This document shows, piece by piece, positions 18,336-28,168 of a stretch of 64,000 bases of DNA (position 1 is the first letter of the stretch; each line of letters starts with the position of its first letter). Both the position numbers and the translations under genes were made by a program. The notes under the pieces were generated by a model, which was not told the origin of the DNA, searched no databases, and worked only from the letters and a program-made list of their open reading frames with translations. This DNA comes from Opitutia bacterium (GTDB lineage Bacteria > Verrucomicrobiota > Verrucomicrobiia > Opitutales > Opitutaceae), in assembly GCA_947453695.1 (NCBI GenBank), contig CANGHW010000009.1, forward strand, positions 1 to 64,000. Reading direction: 5' to 3'.

Positions 18336-19079
18336 TTACTTCTTCCCGCCAAAGAGATTCTTGATCGCTTCGCCCGTCTTCTTGACTCCCTCGACCGTGG
18401 CCGCGCCGCTGGTCGAGCCGATTTGACCGGCGGCTTTCACGGTGGCGCTCACCACACTGCTGGTAACGCTCTTCATGACGGCGAAGACGAGTTGATCGGG
18501 CGTAATTCCACCTTCTTTGGTGCCGAGGTCCGTGAGTTCGATATCTGGCATCGGGAGGGTCATGCCGGCGCCAGCTACGCCAAGGCGGACCTTGCCACTC
18601 GCGAGGCGGAATTTCTTCACCTCGAATTTGATGGGCTTACCGCTCTTCGTAGTGGCCTGGGGCGCGGCGTCTTTGCCGCCTCCCATGGCGGCTTCAATGT
18701 TTTTGAGGAGATCGTTGACGTTGCTGGCGATGATCTTCGTCTCGTAGTTGAACTCGGGTGCCTCGATGGAGATTTCGTTCACGATGATGTGGTCGCCCAG
18801 AAGGGAGAACGGTGCGACGTCGACGTGGATCTTGCCCAGCGAACAGATGTTGCCGTCGCTCCAGCCCTTGGGATTGCCGACGACGAGGCCCTTCAAAGTG
18901 CCTCGGCCGCTAAGGGGAGAGATCGTGGCGCCATCGAGGACGACCTTGGTTTGGGTGAGCTTGGGGGCGAAGTTGTTGACGCCGGCGGTGATGACGGAAC
19001 CGAGAAAAAATTCGAGGGCGACGAAGGCGATGAGCGCAAGCACGACCAGACCGCCGCCGATGAAGAGGAGTTTTTTCAT
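18336..19079 (-). CDS. membrane-anchored AsmA/DUF748-like protein
   Basis: 247 aa from ATG 19079. One N-terminal membrane helix ([27 protein letters not shown]) anchors a periplasmic beta-rich domain. The domain starts [32 protein letters not shown] and continues [12 protein letters not shown], the pattern found at the start of AsmA/DUF748-type proteins that sit in the cell envelope. The C-terminus has a short amphipathic stretch ending in GGKK. Function is not established beyond an envelope location. Confidence 0.8.
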   Translation of the reverse strand: MKKLLFIGGGLVVLALIAFVALEFFLGSVITAGVNNFAPKLTQTKVVLDGATISPLSGRGTLKGLVVGNPKGWSDGNICSLGKIHVDVAPFSLLGDHIIVNEISIEAPEFNYETKIIASNVNDLLKNIEAAMGGGKDAAPQATTKSGKPIKFEVKKFRLASGKVRLGVAGAGMTLPMPDIELTDLGTKEGGITPDQLVFAVMKSVTSSVVSATVKAAGQIGSTSGAATVEGVKKTGEAIKNLFGGKK

Positions 19080-19167
19080 GGTCGTTAGCAAGGCACGGTG
19101 CCGGGGGCGCGTCCAGATTGCACTTGTCAGGCCGGGATTCCGTCACTCCCTCACAGCTTCATCCATC

Positions 19168-21015
19168 ATGGCCCAAGCTTACACCGAAGCATCGATCAAA
19201 ACCCTGTCCTCGCTCGAGCACATCCGCCTGCGCCCCGGCATGTATATCGGACGCCTTGGCAACGGCACTCACGCTGAGGATGGCATCTACGTGCTACTCA
19301 AAGAGACGATCGATAACTGCATCGACGAATTCACCATGGGCCACGGCAAGAAGGTTGAAGTTGAGCTGAATGAGCGGACCTTGCGCGTGCGCGACTACGG
19401 TCGCGGCATCCCGCTCGGTAAACTTATCGACTGCGTCTCGATCATCAACACGGGCGCGAAATACGACAGCGAGACCTTCCAGAAATCCGTCGGCCTGAAC
19501 GGCGTCGGCCAGAAAGCGGTGAACGCGCTCGCTTTCGAGTATCGTGCCCAGGCGTTTCGCGAAGGGCAGACGAAGCTCGTGGAATTCTCCCAGGGTAGGC
19601 TCAAGAAAGAGCATAAGATCGTGAAGAGCGACGAGCGGCAGGGCACGCTGATCGAGTTTACGCCGGACGAGGCGCTCTTCGGGAAAGACTTCAAGTTCCG
19701 CTTGGAGTTCATCGAGGACATGCTCTGGAACTACGCGTTCTTGAATCGCGGGCTGACGCTCACGCTTAACGGAAAGTCGTTTCGGTCGGAAAATGGACTG
19801 AAGGACCTGCTCCAAAAAAACCTCAGCGGCGAGCCGCTCTACCCGATCATCCACCTCGAAGGGGAGGACATCGAGGTGGCGTTCACGCACGGTGCCCACT
19901 ACGGCGAGGAGTATTACTCGTTCGTCAACGGCCAGCACACGACGATGGGGGGGACGCATCTCGCGGCGTTTCGCGAAGCGCTCACCGACACGCTGCGCAA
20001 TTTCTTCAAGAAGGATTACGACGCGGCGGATATCCGCCAGTCGATTGACGCGGCCGTGGCGGTGCGCGTGATGGAGCCGGTCTTCGAGTCGCAGACGAAG
20101 ACGAAGCTTGGTTCCACCAACGTTGGCCCCGGTGGTCCGACGTTGAAGGAGTTTGTGGGCAAATTCATCCAGCAGTCCCTCGACGTTTATCTCCACAAGA
20201 ACAAGGAGACGGCGGAGGCGTTGAAGCGGAAGATCGAGGAAAGCGAACTCGAGCGCAAAGAACTCGCCGGCATCCGCGGTCTGGCCCGCGACCGCGCGAA
20301 GAAGGCCTCACTGCACAACAAGAAACTCCGCGACTGCCGCCTCCACCTGGGAGACAAGAATCCACGCGCCGAAGAGAGCACGATCTTCATCGTCGAAGGT
20401 GACTCGGCGGCGGGATCCCTGACCGCGACACGTGACGTGCAGACGCAGGCGGTCTTCGCACTGAAAGGCAAACCGCTCAACACCTATGGGCTTTCGAAGA
20501 AAGTGATCTACGAGAACGAGGAGTTTCATCTCCTGCAGTCGGCGCTCAACGTCGAGGAGGGCATGGATGGTCTACGCTATAACAAGATCGTGATCGCGAC
20601 CGATGCTGACGTGGACGGGATGCACATCCGCCTGCTGCTGATCTCGTTTTTTCTGCAATTCTTTCCGGACCTGATCCGCAACGGCCATGTGTTCATCCTC
20701 GAGACGCCGCTCTTCCGCGTGCGCAACAAGAAGAAAACCATTTATTGCTACAACGAGACCGAAAAGCAGACGGCGATTGTCGAGCTCGGTGCGAGCCACG
20801 AGATCACGCGATTCAAGGGACTCGGCGAAATATCGGCGGGCGAGTTCAAGGACTTCATCGGCGAAAACATCCGCCTGGAGCCCGTGAGCCTGAACCACCT
20901 CCACAATAGCGACGAGCTTCTGAGCTTCTTCATGGGGAAGAACACCCCGGAGCGGCAGGATTTCATCATCTGGAATCTGAAGATTGAGAAGGACCTAGTG
21001 GAGGTCGGCGACTGA
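19168..21015 (+). CDS. parE: DNA topoisomerase IV subunit B (ParE)
   Basis: 615 aa, the usual ParE length. The GHKL ATPase domain begins [12 protein letters not shown] and has [18 protein letters not shown] and [11 protein letters not shown]; the lid is [13 protein letters not shown]. The transducer domain contains [13 protein letters not shown]. The TOPRIM domain has EGDSAAG (Glu410) and DADVDG (Asp479/481/483), then [15 protein letters not shown] use ATG 19168, as upstream codons lie in the convergent gene. ParE decatenates chromosomes with ParC; no parC is adjacent, unlike in many bacteria, so the partner must lie elsewhere. It could be called gyrB-like, but the length without the GyrB insert and the motif spacing fit ParE. 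Confidence 0.92.
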   Translation: MAQAYTEASIKTLSSLEHIRLRPGMYIGRLGNGTHAEDGIYVLLKETIDNCIDEFTMGHGKKVEVELNERTLRVRDYGRGIPLGKLIDCVSIINTGAKYDSETFQKSVGLNGVGQKAVNALAFEYRAQAFREGQTKLVEFSQGRLKKEHKIVKSDERQGTLIEFTPDEALFGKDFKFRLEFIEDMLWNYAFLNRGLTLTLNGKSFRSENGLKDLLQKNLSGEPLYPIIHLEGEDIEVAFTHGAHYGEEYYSFVNGQHTTMGGTHLAAFREALTDTLRNFFKKDYDAADIRQSIDAAVAVRVMEPVFESQTKTKLGSTNVGPGGPTLKEFVGKFIQQSLDVYLHKNKETAEALKRKIEESELERKELAGIRGLARDRAKKASLHNKKLRDCRLHLGDKNPRAEESTIFIVEGDSAAGSLTATRDVQTQAVFALKGKPLNTYGLSKKVIYENEEFHLLQSALNVEEGMDGLRYNKIVIATDADVDGMHIRLLLISFFLQFFPDLIRNGHVFILETPLFRVRNKKKTIYCYNETEKQTAIVELGASHEITRFKGLGEISAGEFKDFIGENIRLEPVSLNHLHNSDELLSFFMGKNTPERQDFIIWNLKIEKDLVEVGD

Positions 21016-21038
21016 CCTGCGGACGGGATACTCATTTT

Positions 21039-21358
21039 CCGTGGGTGATGCGTTGCGGCGGAAGCATCGCTCTGGAGATCCCCTGCCGCGTGACTTCTAA
21101 AGAGCGCGTGCAGGCCGGCCGGCCGACGGGTTTCTCTGCGTCGATCAGCGATCGTCCAGGCAGACTCGCGCGTTTGTGCCGAGTGTTTTCCGATTTAGGC
21201 GTGAGCATCAAGGACATCGCTCACGACCGCACCTTCAGCGGTCCCGATGTGAGCGCGGTGCCCGCCCTCTCCAAGGTGGAAGCGAACGACTAGCGGCACA
21301 TCGCGGACCGTAACTGGGCGTTCAAGTTGAGGACTTTTCGCCGAACGCCTATTGAGTG
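21039..21358 (+). pseudogene. decayed threonine dehydratase C-terminus (ACT domain remnant)
   Basis: Reading the + frame from 21042 gives VMRCGGSIALEIPCRV, then SASISDRPGRLARLCRVF, GVSIKDIAHDRTFSGPDVSA and VEAND. This matches the end of catabolic-type threonine dehydratases: the CGGNID strand, then the ACT domain with ISDRPGGLA and SIKDI.HDR.FSGPDVS. A TAG at 21291 interrupts the frame, and RHIADRNWAF continues the family pattern after it until TGA at 21357. The whole PLP catalytic domain is missing upstream, where parE ends. Recognition is by motif; an alignment would settle it. Confidence 0.75.
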
Positions 21359-21476
21359 ACCAGCGACCGCGTTTAGGGCGGGTGTGTTCTTCTTTGATGG
21401 ACGGAAGAATTGGCCCGGTCGCCCTTGAGGATGACAGTGATCTATGATTTGTTGCTAAGAAGAGCATGGTTTTCTC

Positions 21477-24400
21477 ATGACCGACATTAATTCCGTCCCG
21501 TCAGAGCCGCCTTTGCTGATCACAGAAGGCTACCCTCCAGGGGAAAGGCGAAGTGGGCCGCCCTGGGTGAGAATCGGTGTGATTATGGCAGTCTACTTCT
21601 GCGCCGCTACAATGTCACTCTGGCTCACCGAGGACCGCGATCTGGAGGCGAGCTACTGGCTGCCGGGCGGGCTTGTCCTCGGGTTGTTGTTGATCACACC
21701 GCCACGGGAATGGTGGACGGTGATGGTGGGCATGTTTGTCGGAGATCTTCTCTACAATCTGGCCGGTGCGGCGTGGCCGTTCGGATATTGGTTCATCGTC
21801 ACAGTGGGTAATGCTCTAACGGCTTTGCTGGGTGCATGGCTGGTGCGGCGCCTCGTCACGCCGCGTCCGGAGATTCGCACCGTGGGTGAACTTGCCGGGA
21901 TCGTCGGGTTGGGGGCAGTCAGCCTTGTCGTGACCGCGACGATCGGGGCTTGGACGATCCGGCAATTGGGCGGCCAAACGTCTTTTTCTGGGATTTGGAC
22001 CTCGTGGTTTAGTAGTGATCTCTTGGGGATCATTTTGGTCGCACCGCTGATTTTGGTGTGGCGCGGAGCATCGGGCCGGCGTTTTTTTTTGCGATGGTCT
22101 AAGCGTCATCTGGAAGCCGGGATTTTGGCGGCCGCGCTGATAGGGAGTGTAATCGCCGTTGTGCGCATAGAATCGCTGCAGGCGCTGCCGCTGCGCTATG
22201 CGGTGGTGCCATTCGTAATCTGGGCGGCGGTTCGCTTCGGCCCCCGCGGAGTCACGTTGGTCAGTCTGGTGGCGGCCATTCTGGTAGGTTGGTTTGCGAT
22301 GAACGGCCACGGCAGTTTGCTCTTCAGCCTGCCGACGACGCATGAGCGTAATGCTCAGATGCAGCTGGCACTTGGCTTCATCGGTTTTTTTGGGCTCGTC
22401 CCGGCGATCGTGATCGAAACGCTGCGGCGCACGGAGGCCGAACTGCGGGAGCAGAGGAATGTTCTGAAGGCCGTTTTCGACAGCGACCTGGAGTTCGTGA
22501 AAGTAATCGGTCCCGACGGCAAGCTGGTGCAGATGAATGGGGCCGGTTTGGCTATGCTCGAGGTAGAAAACGTCGAGGAGGCCCGGGCTCACGGAGTTTT
22601 AAGTTTCGTGCAGGCGGAGTTCCGAGAACGCTTTGTGGACCTTACGTTGAGGGCGCTGGCGGGTGAACCCGGTTCGCTGATCTTTCCCATTAAGGGCCGC
22701 AAGGGCACCGTGCGATGGCTGGAGACACACGCGAGCGGTTTGCGCGATGGTGCCGGGAGGGTGATCTCGGTGTTGGGCGTGACCCGCGATGTGAGCGCGC
22801 GGCGTCAGGCAGAAGAAGCGTTGCAGCGCGCGCGTTTCACCGTGGACCGCGCCACAATCGCGATATTCTGGGTGCGGCGGGACGCTTCCATTGCCGATGC
22901 CAATGTCGCCGCATGCGGAATGCTGGGATTTTCCCACGATGAAATTACTCGGCTACGGGTGCCGGACTTCGATCCGGAATTTCGCGAGGAGCGTTGGCCG
23001 CAACACTGGGAGAATTTGAAAGCGCGACAGTCCATCAGTTTTGCGAGCCGGCTGCGGCGGAAGGATGGCATGTCAATCGATGTCATCATCAGCGACCACC
23101 GCCTCAGTTTTGGCGGCGAAGAGTTGAATTGCGCGTTCGTGCAGGATGTCTCCGAACGCCGGCAGGCCGAACTTCGGATCGAGAATCTCAACCAAAGGCT
23201 GGCGATGGCGGTGCAAGGGGCGGGTTACGGGGTGTGGGAGTTTGGCGTCGATACGGGCAAGCTCATCTGGGACGAGCGCATGTATGCCGTTTATGGTCAC
23301 ACGCGAGCGACCTTCGACGGCTCGGTGGATGCTTGGCTAGCGTGCCTTCATCCGGATTCACGTGCGCTGGTGGCCGAGCGTTTCGCGGCGCTGATGGACG
23401 GCAGGCGGGTGGGTGATTTTGAGTTTCGAATCCTCCGCGCCCCGGACGGCGCCGAGCGGGTGATCGAGGCCAACGGCTTCTTGCAGCGTGACGCGGAGGG
23501 TCGCCCGCAACGCCTTGTGGGCCTGAACCGCGACGTCACCGAGCAGAAGCAGGCCGGCGAGGCGCGGCGCAAAAGTGAGGAGCAATTGAAGTCGATCTTC
23601 AGCGCAGTCTCCGAAGGTATCGTCGTCCTGGACCGGAAACTGCGTGTCATTCAGACGAACGCCGCTGCCGAGCGGATTCTCGGGCTCCCGGCGAATTACC
23701 TCCTGGGCCGCACGGACGACGAACGCCTGGCCCGGGAAGTCCGCGAGGATGGCAGCCTATTTACTCCCGAGGATATTCCCTCGGCGGTCGCGCTCCGCAC
23801 GGGCCGGCCGGTGCGCGACGTGGTCATTGGCTTGCAACGGCCCGACGGAGGGCTGGCGTGGATCTGCGTCAATGTTGAGCCACTGCTCGACCCGCAGGGC
23901 GAGGTCACGATGTTGGTGAAGAGCTTTTCGGATATTACGGCGAGTCGCGCCCTGCAGGAGCAGGTGAGACAGGCGCAGAAGATGGAGGTCGTTGGTCAGC
24001 TCGCGGGCGGCGTTGCCCATGATTTCAACAACATTCTCACGGCGATGACGCTGAACCTGCAGATTTTCGAATCGGACCGGCAGCTCCCGGTCGAGTTGAA
24101 GCCACAGCTGGCGGATTTGCAGTCCATGACGCGGCGCGCGGCCAAACTCACCGAGCAGTTGCTGCTGTTTGCCCGCCGACGGGTCATGCAGACCCAGCCG
24201 CTGGAATTCAATTCGGGGCTCGCCAGTGTGCTGAAGTTGCTCCGCCGCCTACTCGGCGAGCACGTTGCGATCAACCTGAGCCTCAGTGCGGAAGCACTAT
24301 GGATCAATGCGGACGCCGGCATGCTCGACCAGGTGGTGATGAATCTCTGCGTGAACGCCCGCGACGCGATGTCGGCGGGTGGGGTGCTCACGATCGAGAC

Positions 24401-25133
24401 CGCGCTTGTGCCAGTCGGTTTTCCTACCACGCATCCGGATGCTCGCCCCGGACTTTATGCCTGCCTCCGAGTGAGCGACACCGGTAGCGGCATCGCACCA
24501 GAAGTGCGGGCGCATCTTTTCGAGCCCTTCTTCACGACGAAGGAAGTCGGCAAAGGCACGGGGCTCGGCCTCGCCACCGTGCATGGCATCATCCACCAGC
24601 ATCAGGGCTGGATAGAGGTCGAGAGTGTCGTGGGGCAGGGCAGCACCTTCGTGGTTTACCTGCCTATCACCCAACCGACGGAGATGGTGCGGGTCAAACC
24701 GACCGAGGGCGAGAGCCGAGGCGGCACCGAGACGATTTTGCTGGTGGAGGATGAGGACGCCGTCCGACAGGTAGCCGGGATCATGTTGCGCAAGATTGGC
24801 TACAGAGTCATCGAGGCCGCCAACGGTCCCGAGGCTCTGGCGATCTGGGCAAAGCAGGGTAAGCAAATCGACTTGCTGATCACTGACATGGTGATGCCGC
24901 ACGGGCTTACCGGCATCGACCTTGGTGAAAAACTCCGGGCTGATCGTCCCTCACTGGGCGTGATCCTGATGAGCGGATACAATGACGAGATTCTGAAGGG
25001 TGAGGCTGGCCGAACGGCCGGCGTTACGCTGGTCGCTAAGCCTTTCGAATTCGCGGATTTCGCTGCGGTTGTGCGGCAAAAACTGGGGCCGGTCGCCGAT
25101 GGTGCCACGGTCGATTACGGCGGCGGACTCTAG
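21477..25133 (+). CDS. hybrid sensor histidine kinase: MASE1, four PAS, HisKA, HATPase, receiver
   Basis: 1218 aa. The N-terminal third is a membrane sensor of MASE1 type, with about eight helices and the family pieces YWLPGGLVLGLLL, IWTSWFSSDLLGIILVAPLIL and WAAVRFGPRGV. Four PAS/PAC segments follow between about residues 330 and 825. The kinase core has the phospho-acceptor in GQLAGGVAHDFNNI (His848), then the N box LDQVVMNLCVNARDAM, SDTGSGIAPEV and GTGLGLATVHGI. The C-terminal receiver has LLVEDEDA and acceptor Asp1137 in LLITDMVMP, then Lys in LVAKPF. The internal receiver suggests a phosphorelay or feedback. No dedicated regulator gene is adjacent; the ligand is unknown. Confidence 0.95.
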   Translation: MTDINSVPSEPPLLITEGYPPGERRSGPPWVRIGVIMAVYFCAATMSLWLTEDRDLEASYWLPGGLVLGLLLITPPREWWTVMVGMFVGDLLYNLAGAAWPFGYWFIVTVGNALTALLGAWLVRRLVTPRPEIRTVGELAGIVGLGAVSLVVTATIGAWTIRQLGGQTSFSGIWTSWFSSDLLGIILVAPLILVWRGASGRRFFLRWSKRHLEAGILAAALIGSVIAVVRIESLQALPLRYAVVPFVIWAAVRFGPRGVTLVSLVAAILVGWFAMNGHGSLLFSLPTTHERNAQMQLALGFIGFFGLVPAIVIETLRRTEAELREQRNVLKAVFDSDLEFVKVIGPDGKLVQMNGAGLAMLEVENVEEARAHGVLSFVQAEFRERFVDLTLRALAGEPGSLIFPIKGRKGTVRWLETHASGLRDGAGRVISVLGVTRDVSARRQAEEALQRARFTVDRATIAIFWVRRDASIADANVAACGMLGFSHDEITRLRVPDFDPEFREERWPQHWENLKARQSISFASRLRRKDGMSIDVIISDHRLSFGGEELNCAFVQDVSERRQAELRIENLNQRLAMAVQGAGYGVWEFGVDTGKLIWDERMYAVYGHTRATFDGSVDAWLACLHPDSRALVAERFAALMDGRRVGDFEFRILRAPDGAERVIEANGFLQRDAEGRPQRLVGLNRDVTEQKQAGEARRKSEEQLKSIFSAVSEGIVVLDRKLRVIQTNAAAERILGLPANYLLGRTDDERLAREVREDGSLFTPEDIPSAVALRTGRPVRDVVIGLQRPDGGLAWICVNVEPLLDPQGEVTMLVKSFSDITASRALQEQVRQAQKMEVVGQLAGGVAHDFNNILTAMTLNLQIFESDRQLPVELKPQLADLQSMTRRAAKLTEQLLLFARRRVMQTQPLEFNSGLASVLKLLRRLLGEHVAINLSLSAEALWINADAGMLDQVVMNLCVNARDAMSAGGVLTIETALVPVGFPTTHPDARPGLYACLRVSDTGSGIAPEVRAHLFEPFFTTKEVGKGTGLGLATVHGIIHQHQGWIEVESVVGQGSTFVVYLPITQPTEMVRVKPTEGESRGGTETILLVEDEDAVRQVAGIMLRKIGYRVIEAANGPEALAIWAKQGKQIDLLITDMVMPHGLTGIDLGEKLRADRPSLGVILMSGYNDEILKGEAGRTAGVTLVAKPFEFADFAAVVRQKLGPVADGATVDYGGGL

Positions 25134-25656
25134 CAGGGGGCGTCGATAAGGATTTGGAGTTTGATCGCTGAGATCACAAAGCGAAAAGCCCTCCTCCCGT
25201 TCGTCGTCAACCGGCGGTTTTTCAGTCCAATTCCGGTGCGTCGGCCTAGTTGAGGTGGTCGTTAGCGAACAACTGGCCTTGGTCGATCACATCAGCCGTG
25301 TCGTCGACCGAGGCAGGAAACCCGAAACCGGTCTGGTCAAAAGCGTCCGAGGACTATGTCATCCGGGATCGCTAGGCAGGTTGTCGGCGGGGCCGGATAG
25401 CGCTGGTGAGGCGCATTGAGGTGAATTAATCGGATAGGTGATGGCAGATTCGGCGTCGATCGGTCTGGCGGCCCCGGGCCGCGGTGGGTCGCCGGTAAAC
25501 GTTGAGTCTTGTGGGTGGGCGAGACGGAGCAGGGCAGGAATGGCGTGAGAGGTCTGCAAATAGAGTCCGCGCTGTGGCGTTGCGTTCGCGTGCGGAGGTC
25601 GCGGCTTTTGTTGCTTTGCCAGCCGGAGCGGCGGACCGGGGCGCGCTGTATGGTTC
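25134..25656. other. gap without an intact gene
   Basis: No start-to-stop frame here has convincing coding character. It lies between the kinase and the GGDEF remnant and may contain the decayed front of that gene, but I could not match any stretch to a family. Confidence 0.5.
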
Positions 25657-25911
25657 CGGCAGTCGCTTTGTCTGATCATATGGGAACTCGACCGCTGCAG
25701 GCTCATCGACGAAGCGCACGGCCATCCTGTCGGGGAAAAAGTGTTGCGCCATCTGGCTGGGCTGCCTCCTGGACAAATCCGGCAAGCCGACGGTTTGGTC
25801 CGTTAGTGTGGCGATGAAATCATCCTGCTTTTCGTAGAGAAGGATAGGAAGAGCGCCAATGCCGTCGCAGCTCGCCTTTGGGCGTTGGTGGAGGACAGCC
25901 TCGACGAATCG
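25657..25911 (+). pseudogene. decayed GGDEF (diguanylate cyclase) domain with amber codon at the active loop
   Basis: The + frame through 25681 reads SLCLIIWELDRCRLIDEAHG, HPVGEKVLRHLAGLPPGQIR, QADGLVR, then TAG, then CGDEIILLFVEKDRK and SANAVAARLWALVED. This follows the GGDEF layout: DxDxFKxINDxxGHxxGDxVLR, then IRxxDxxxRxGGDEFxxLL, then AxxxAxRL. The TAG at 25804 falls immediately before the signature, which itself reads CGDEI instead of GGDEF. No start codon or upstream domain is intact. It ends against the convergent MauG-like gene. It is therefore a relic and not a functional cyclase. Confidence 0.75.
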
Positions 25912-25971
25912 AAACGGCGCGCGGTGCGGGGATGGCTTAAAATCGACGGTGGCCCCAGGGAACGGGAAGAA

Positions 25972-27486
25972 TCAAGGCCCCGGAGCAAAGCCGTCCTCCG
26001 TGCCCGATGAGGCATGGTAGGCGCCGGTGCGGATCGTGTTGGAACGGTAATTGTAGAACTCCATCACTCGTGAGAGCTCGGTCAGGTCGATTTTTCCATT
26101 CCGGTTGGAGTCTGCTGCATGATAGCGGGTGAGTATGACCACGCTGTCGGTGGAGCGGCCTCGATCGACCACGAAGCCATCTTCGTTGGCTTCTGTTGCG
26201 ACCGCGTAACTGCCGGTCCGGACCGAGCCGTAGCAGGTGTTGAACAGATCGATCAGCCGGGTCAGCTCTCCGAGGCTGATTCGGCCGTCGCGATTCAGAT
26301 CGGCATCGTGAAAATTGATTTTGGGGAACGGGTCGGCAAAGCGCTCATCTGCGACCAGTGCCGTATCGGTCAGCGTCTTCATAAAAGCGACCAATGCGGC
26401 CTTTTCCGCCGCCGTGAGGTTGAGGCGCAGTGCGCCTTGGGCTGGCGGGCGCGCGCGCAGCGGGGGCGAAAGGTTCGGGTGGGCAACCACGCCCGAATTG
26501 TAGAACTCGACCACCTCCTCAAGCGTGGCAAAGCGGCCGTCGTGCATATACGGTGCCGAAAGGGCGACGTTGCGCAAAGAGGGCACCTTGAACAACCCCT
26601 CATCCTGTGGGCGTCCGGAAATCGCCCCAACGCCCTTGTCCACGTAGGGGTTTTCCAGTCCGTTGTTGTTGATCCGCGGGCCGGGGGAAAAATTGTCAGT
26701 GCCATGACACTGCGCACAGGTTGCCGCTCCGGTTTCCCCGTTGAACAGGCGCCGACCCAGATTCTCTTCGGGAGTGAAATTGCTGAAATTTACGCCCACG
26801 CCCACATCGTATTTGGTGCGCGTCGAAACGAGGGAGCGGACGAATTGCGCCAGTGCCCGGCTTATCCGGTCGGACGTAATCGTCGGAGATCCGAAGGCGG
26901 CGGTAAAAAGATTCGCGTAGAACGGCTCGGCGCTGAGTCGGCTGACCAAGGTCGGCAACGACAGTCCCATTTCCACCGTATTCTGGATGGGTTGCAGGAC
27001 CTGCACCTCCAACGTGGCGGCGCGCTCATCCCAGAAAAACGCGCGTCGTTGATACCAGCGGGCATTGGTAAGGCCCATCGAATTACGGTCCGTGAGGCCT
27101 CCGGCCAGACCGATGCTGAAGCGGCGTGGATCACTAAATCCGCTTTCTTGGCGATGGCACGAGCCGCACGAAACGGTTTGATTGTCGGAGAGGCGTTTGT
27201 CGTAGAACAGCACCTTTCCGAGGGTCGCGCCTGCATCGGTTACTGGGTTGTCCGCGGGCGTGTTGTCCTGTTGCGCGACGGCGGGAACTAAAAAGTGGGG
27301 CGGCAAGACCGCGGTGTAGTTGGCGAGCTGCGCCGGTAGCGTGGGAACGGGCGAAGTCTGGGCGTGCAGGTCACCGCGGACGCCTATGATGATGAGGGCT
27401 GCGGCAAGACCACGACGATACGAGGTCAAACCGGGTAGACCGATTTTCCGCAAGAGTGAGTTGGGTGCTGAAACGGGCGGATGCAT
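25972..27486 (-). CDS. MauG/cytochrome c peroxidase-like dihaem protein with two EF-hand/dockerin-like repeats
   Basis: 504 aa from ATG 27486. After a signal segment (GLAAALIIIGVRGDLHAQ) the dihaem domain carries LGKVLFYDKRLS, the haem site CGSCH at 107-111, and a second site CAQCH at 257-261. It continues with KVPSLRNVALSAPYMHDGRF, the typical C-terminal part of bacterial cytochrome c peroxidases and MauG. An added C-terminal region of about 100 residues has two calcium-loop repeats, DLNRDGRISLGELTRLIDL and DSNRNGKIDLTELSRVMEF. Each is followed by a short segment containing RTG and DGF. The combination suggests an exported peroxidase or oxidase anchored to something by Ca-binding repeats. 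A partner is not evident. Confidence 0.88.
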   Translation of the reverse strand: MHPPVSAPNSLLRKIGLPGLTSYRRGLAAALIIIGVRGDLHAQTSPVPTLPAQLANYTAVLPPHFLVPAVAQQDNTPADNPVTDAGATLGKVLFYDKRLSDNQTVSCGSCHRQESGFSDPRRFSIGLAGGLTDRNSMGLTNARWYQRRAFFWDERAATLEVQVLQPIQNTVEMGLSLPTLVSRLSAEPFYANLFTAAFGSPTITSDRISRALAQFVRSLVSTRTKYDVGVGVNFSNFTPEENLGRRLFNGETGAATCAQCHGTDNFSPGPRINNNGLENPYVDKGVGAISGRPQDEGLFKVPSLRNVALSAPYMHDGRFATLEEVVEFYNSGVVAHPNLSPPLRARPPAQGALRLNLTAAEKAALVAFMKTLTDTALVADERFADPFPKINFHDADLNRDGRISLGELTRLIDLFNTCYGSVRTGSYAVATEANEDGFVVDRGRSTDSVVILTRYHAADSNRNGKIDLTELSRVMEFYNYRSNTIRTGAYHASSGTEDGFAPGP

Positions 27487-28168
27487 GCACGCGGATTCGG
27501 CTTTGTCGGCCCGAAGCGCGTTTGCAGCACGCACGCATAGATGAATCTTGGAAAGACCTTTTGTGTTAAGCCGGTGTAAAGGCCGGTCAGAGACTTCCGC
27601 GCGTGCGCGGGACGGTGCGCCCACCCTGGATTTTCGTTGGAGTTACGGATAACGTTTTCGTGAGAAAAAAACTCCGAAGCCGCAGTAGATCGTCGTCGAT
27701 TTTTTAGAGAAGGCTTTGGTGGCGAGGTGTTTCAACGGTATAAAATCGTGGGCGAAATGAGGCGGGATAAAACGATTTTGAGATATAGTGTTATGGCTCG
27801 ATGGATGAAAGTTAACTGTGCGAAACTTCGTCCGTAATGCTTTGTCCGCGCCAAGTTAATCCTTTCGACCTTTCGCCTTGTCTAGGGACGCGTGGTTCGT
27901 TGTCGGCGCCGGCTTTGGCCACGGCGGCCGGCGTTAATCGCTCCAGAATTGGCCGCGCGCTGATATTGCCGGAGATTGGGCCGCAGGCAGTTCGTCGTGG
28001 CGGCACGCGTGGGGCGACCTATGTGCTCGGGCGTCCGGTGGGTGGGCGTGGAAACGATTTTCTCCTTCGCCGGGTCTGGGCCGCCGGTCGATCCAGGGCT
28101 TGGACGCAATTTGGCGCGCTCCATGACGCCCGGCGGTGGGAATGGGCCGGGCCTGCGCCCTCATCCGA
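27487..28168. other. AT-richer gap, no gene recognised
   Basis: 27630-27830 is clearly lower in GC than the surroundings and probably contains promoters for the diverging genes, but no well-spaced -35/-10 pair was convincing. 27837-28168 is open in the same frame as the protease but shows no conserved features, so I do not treat it as coding. Confidence 0.5.

Noticed and set aside
26119-27291. 390-codon + strand frame opposite the MauG-like gene
   Set aside because: Antisense shadow; the minus strand has two haem motifs and a signal peptide.
27837-28168. Extended N-terminus of the S41 protease
   Set aside because: The lipoprotein signal lies about 170 codons further on, and the upstream residues show no conserved domain.
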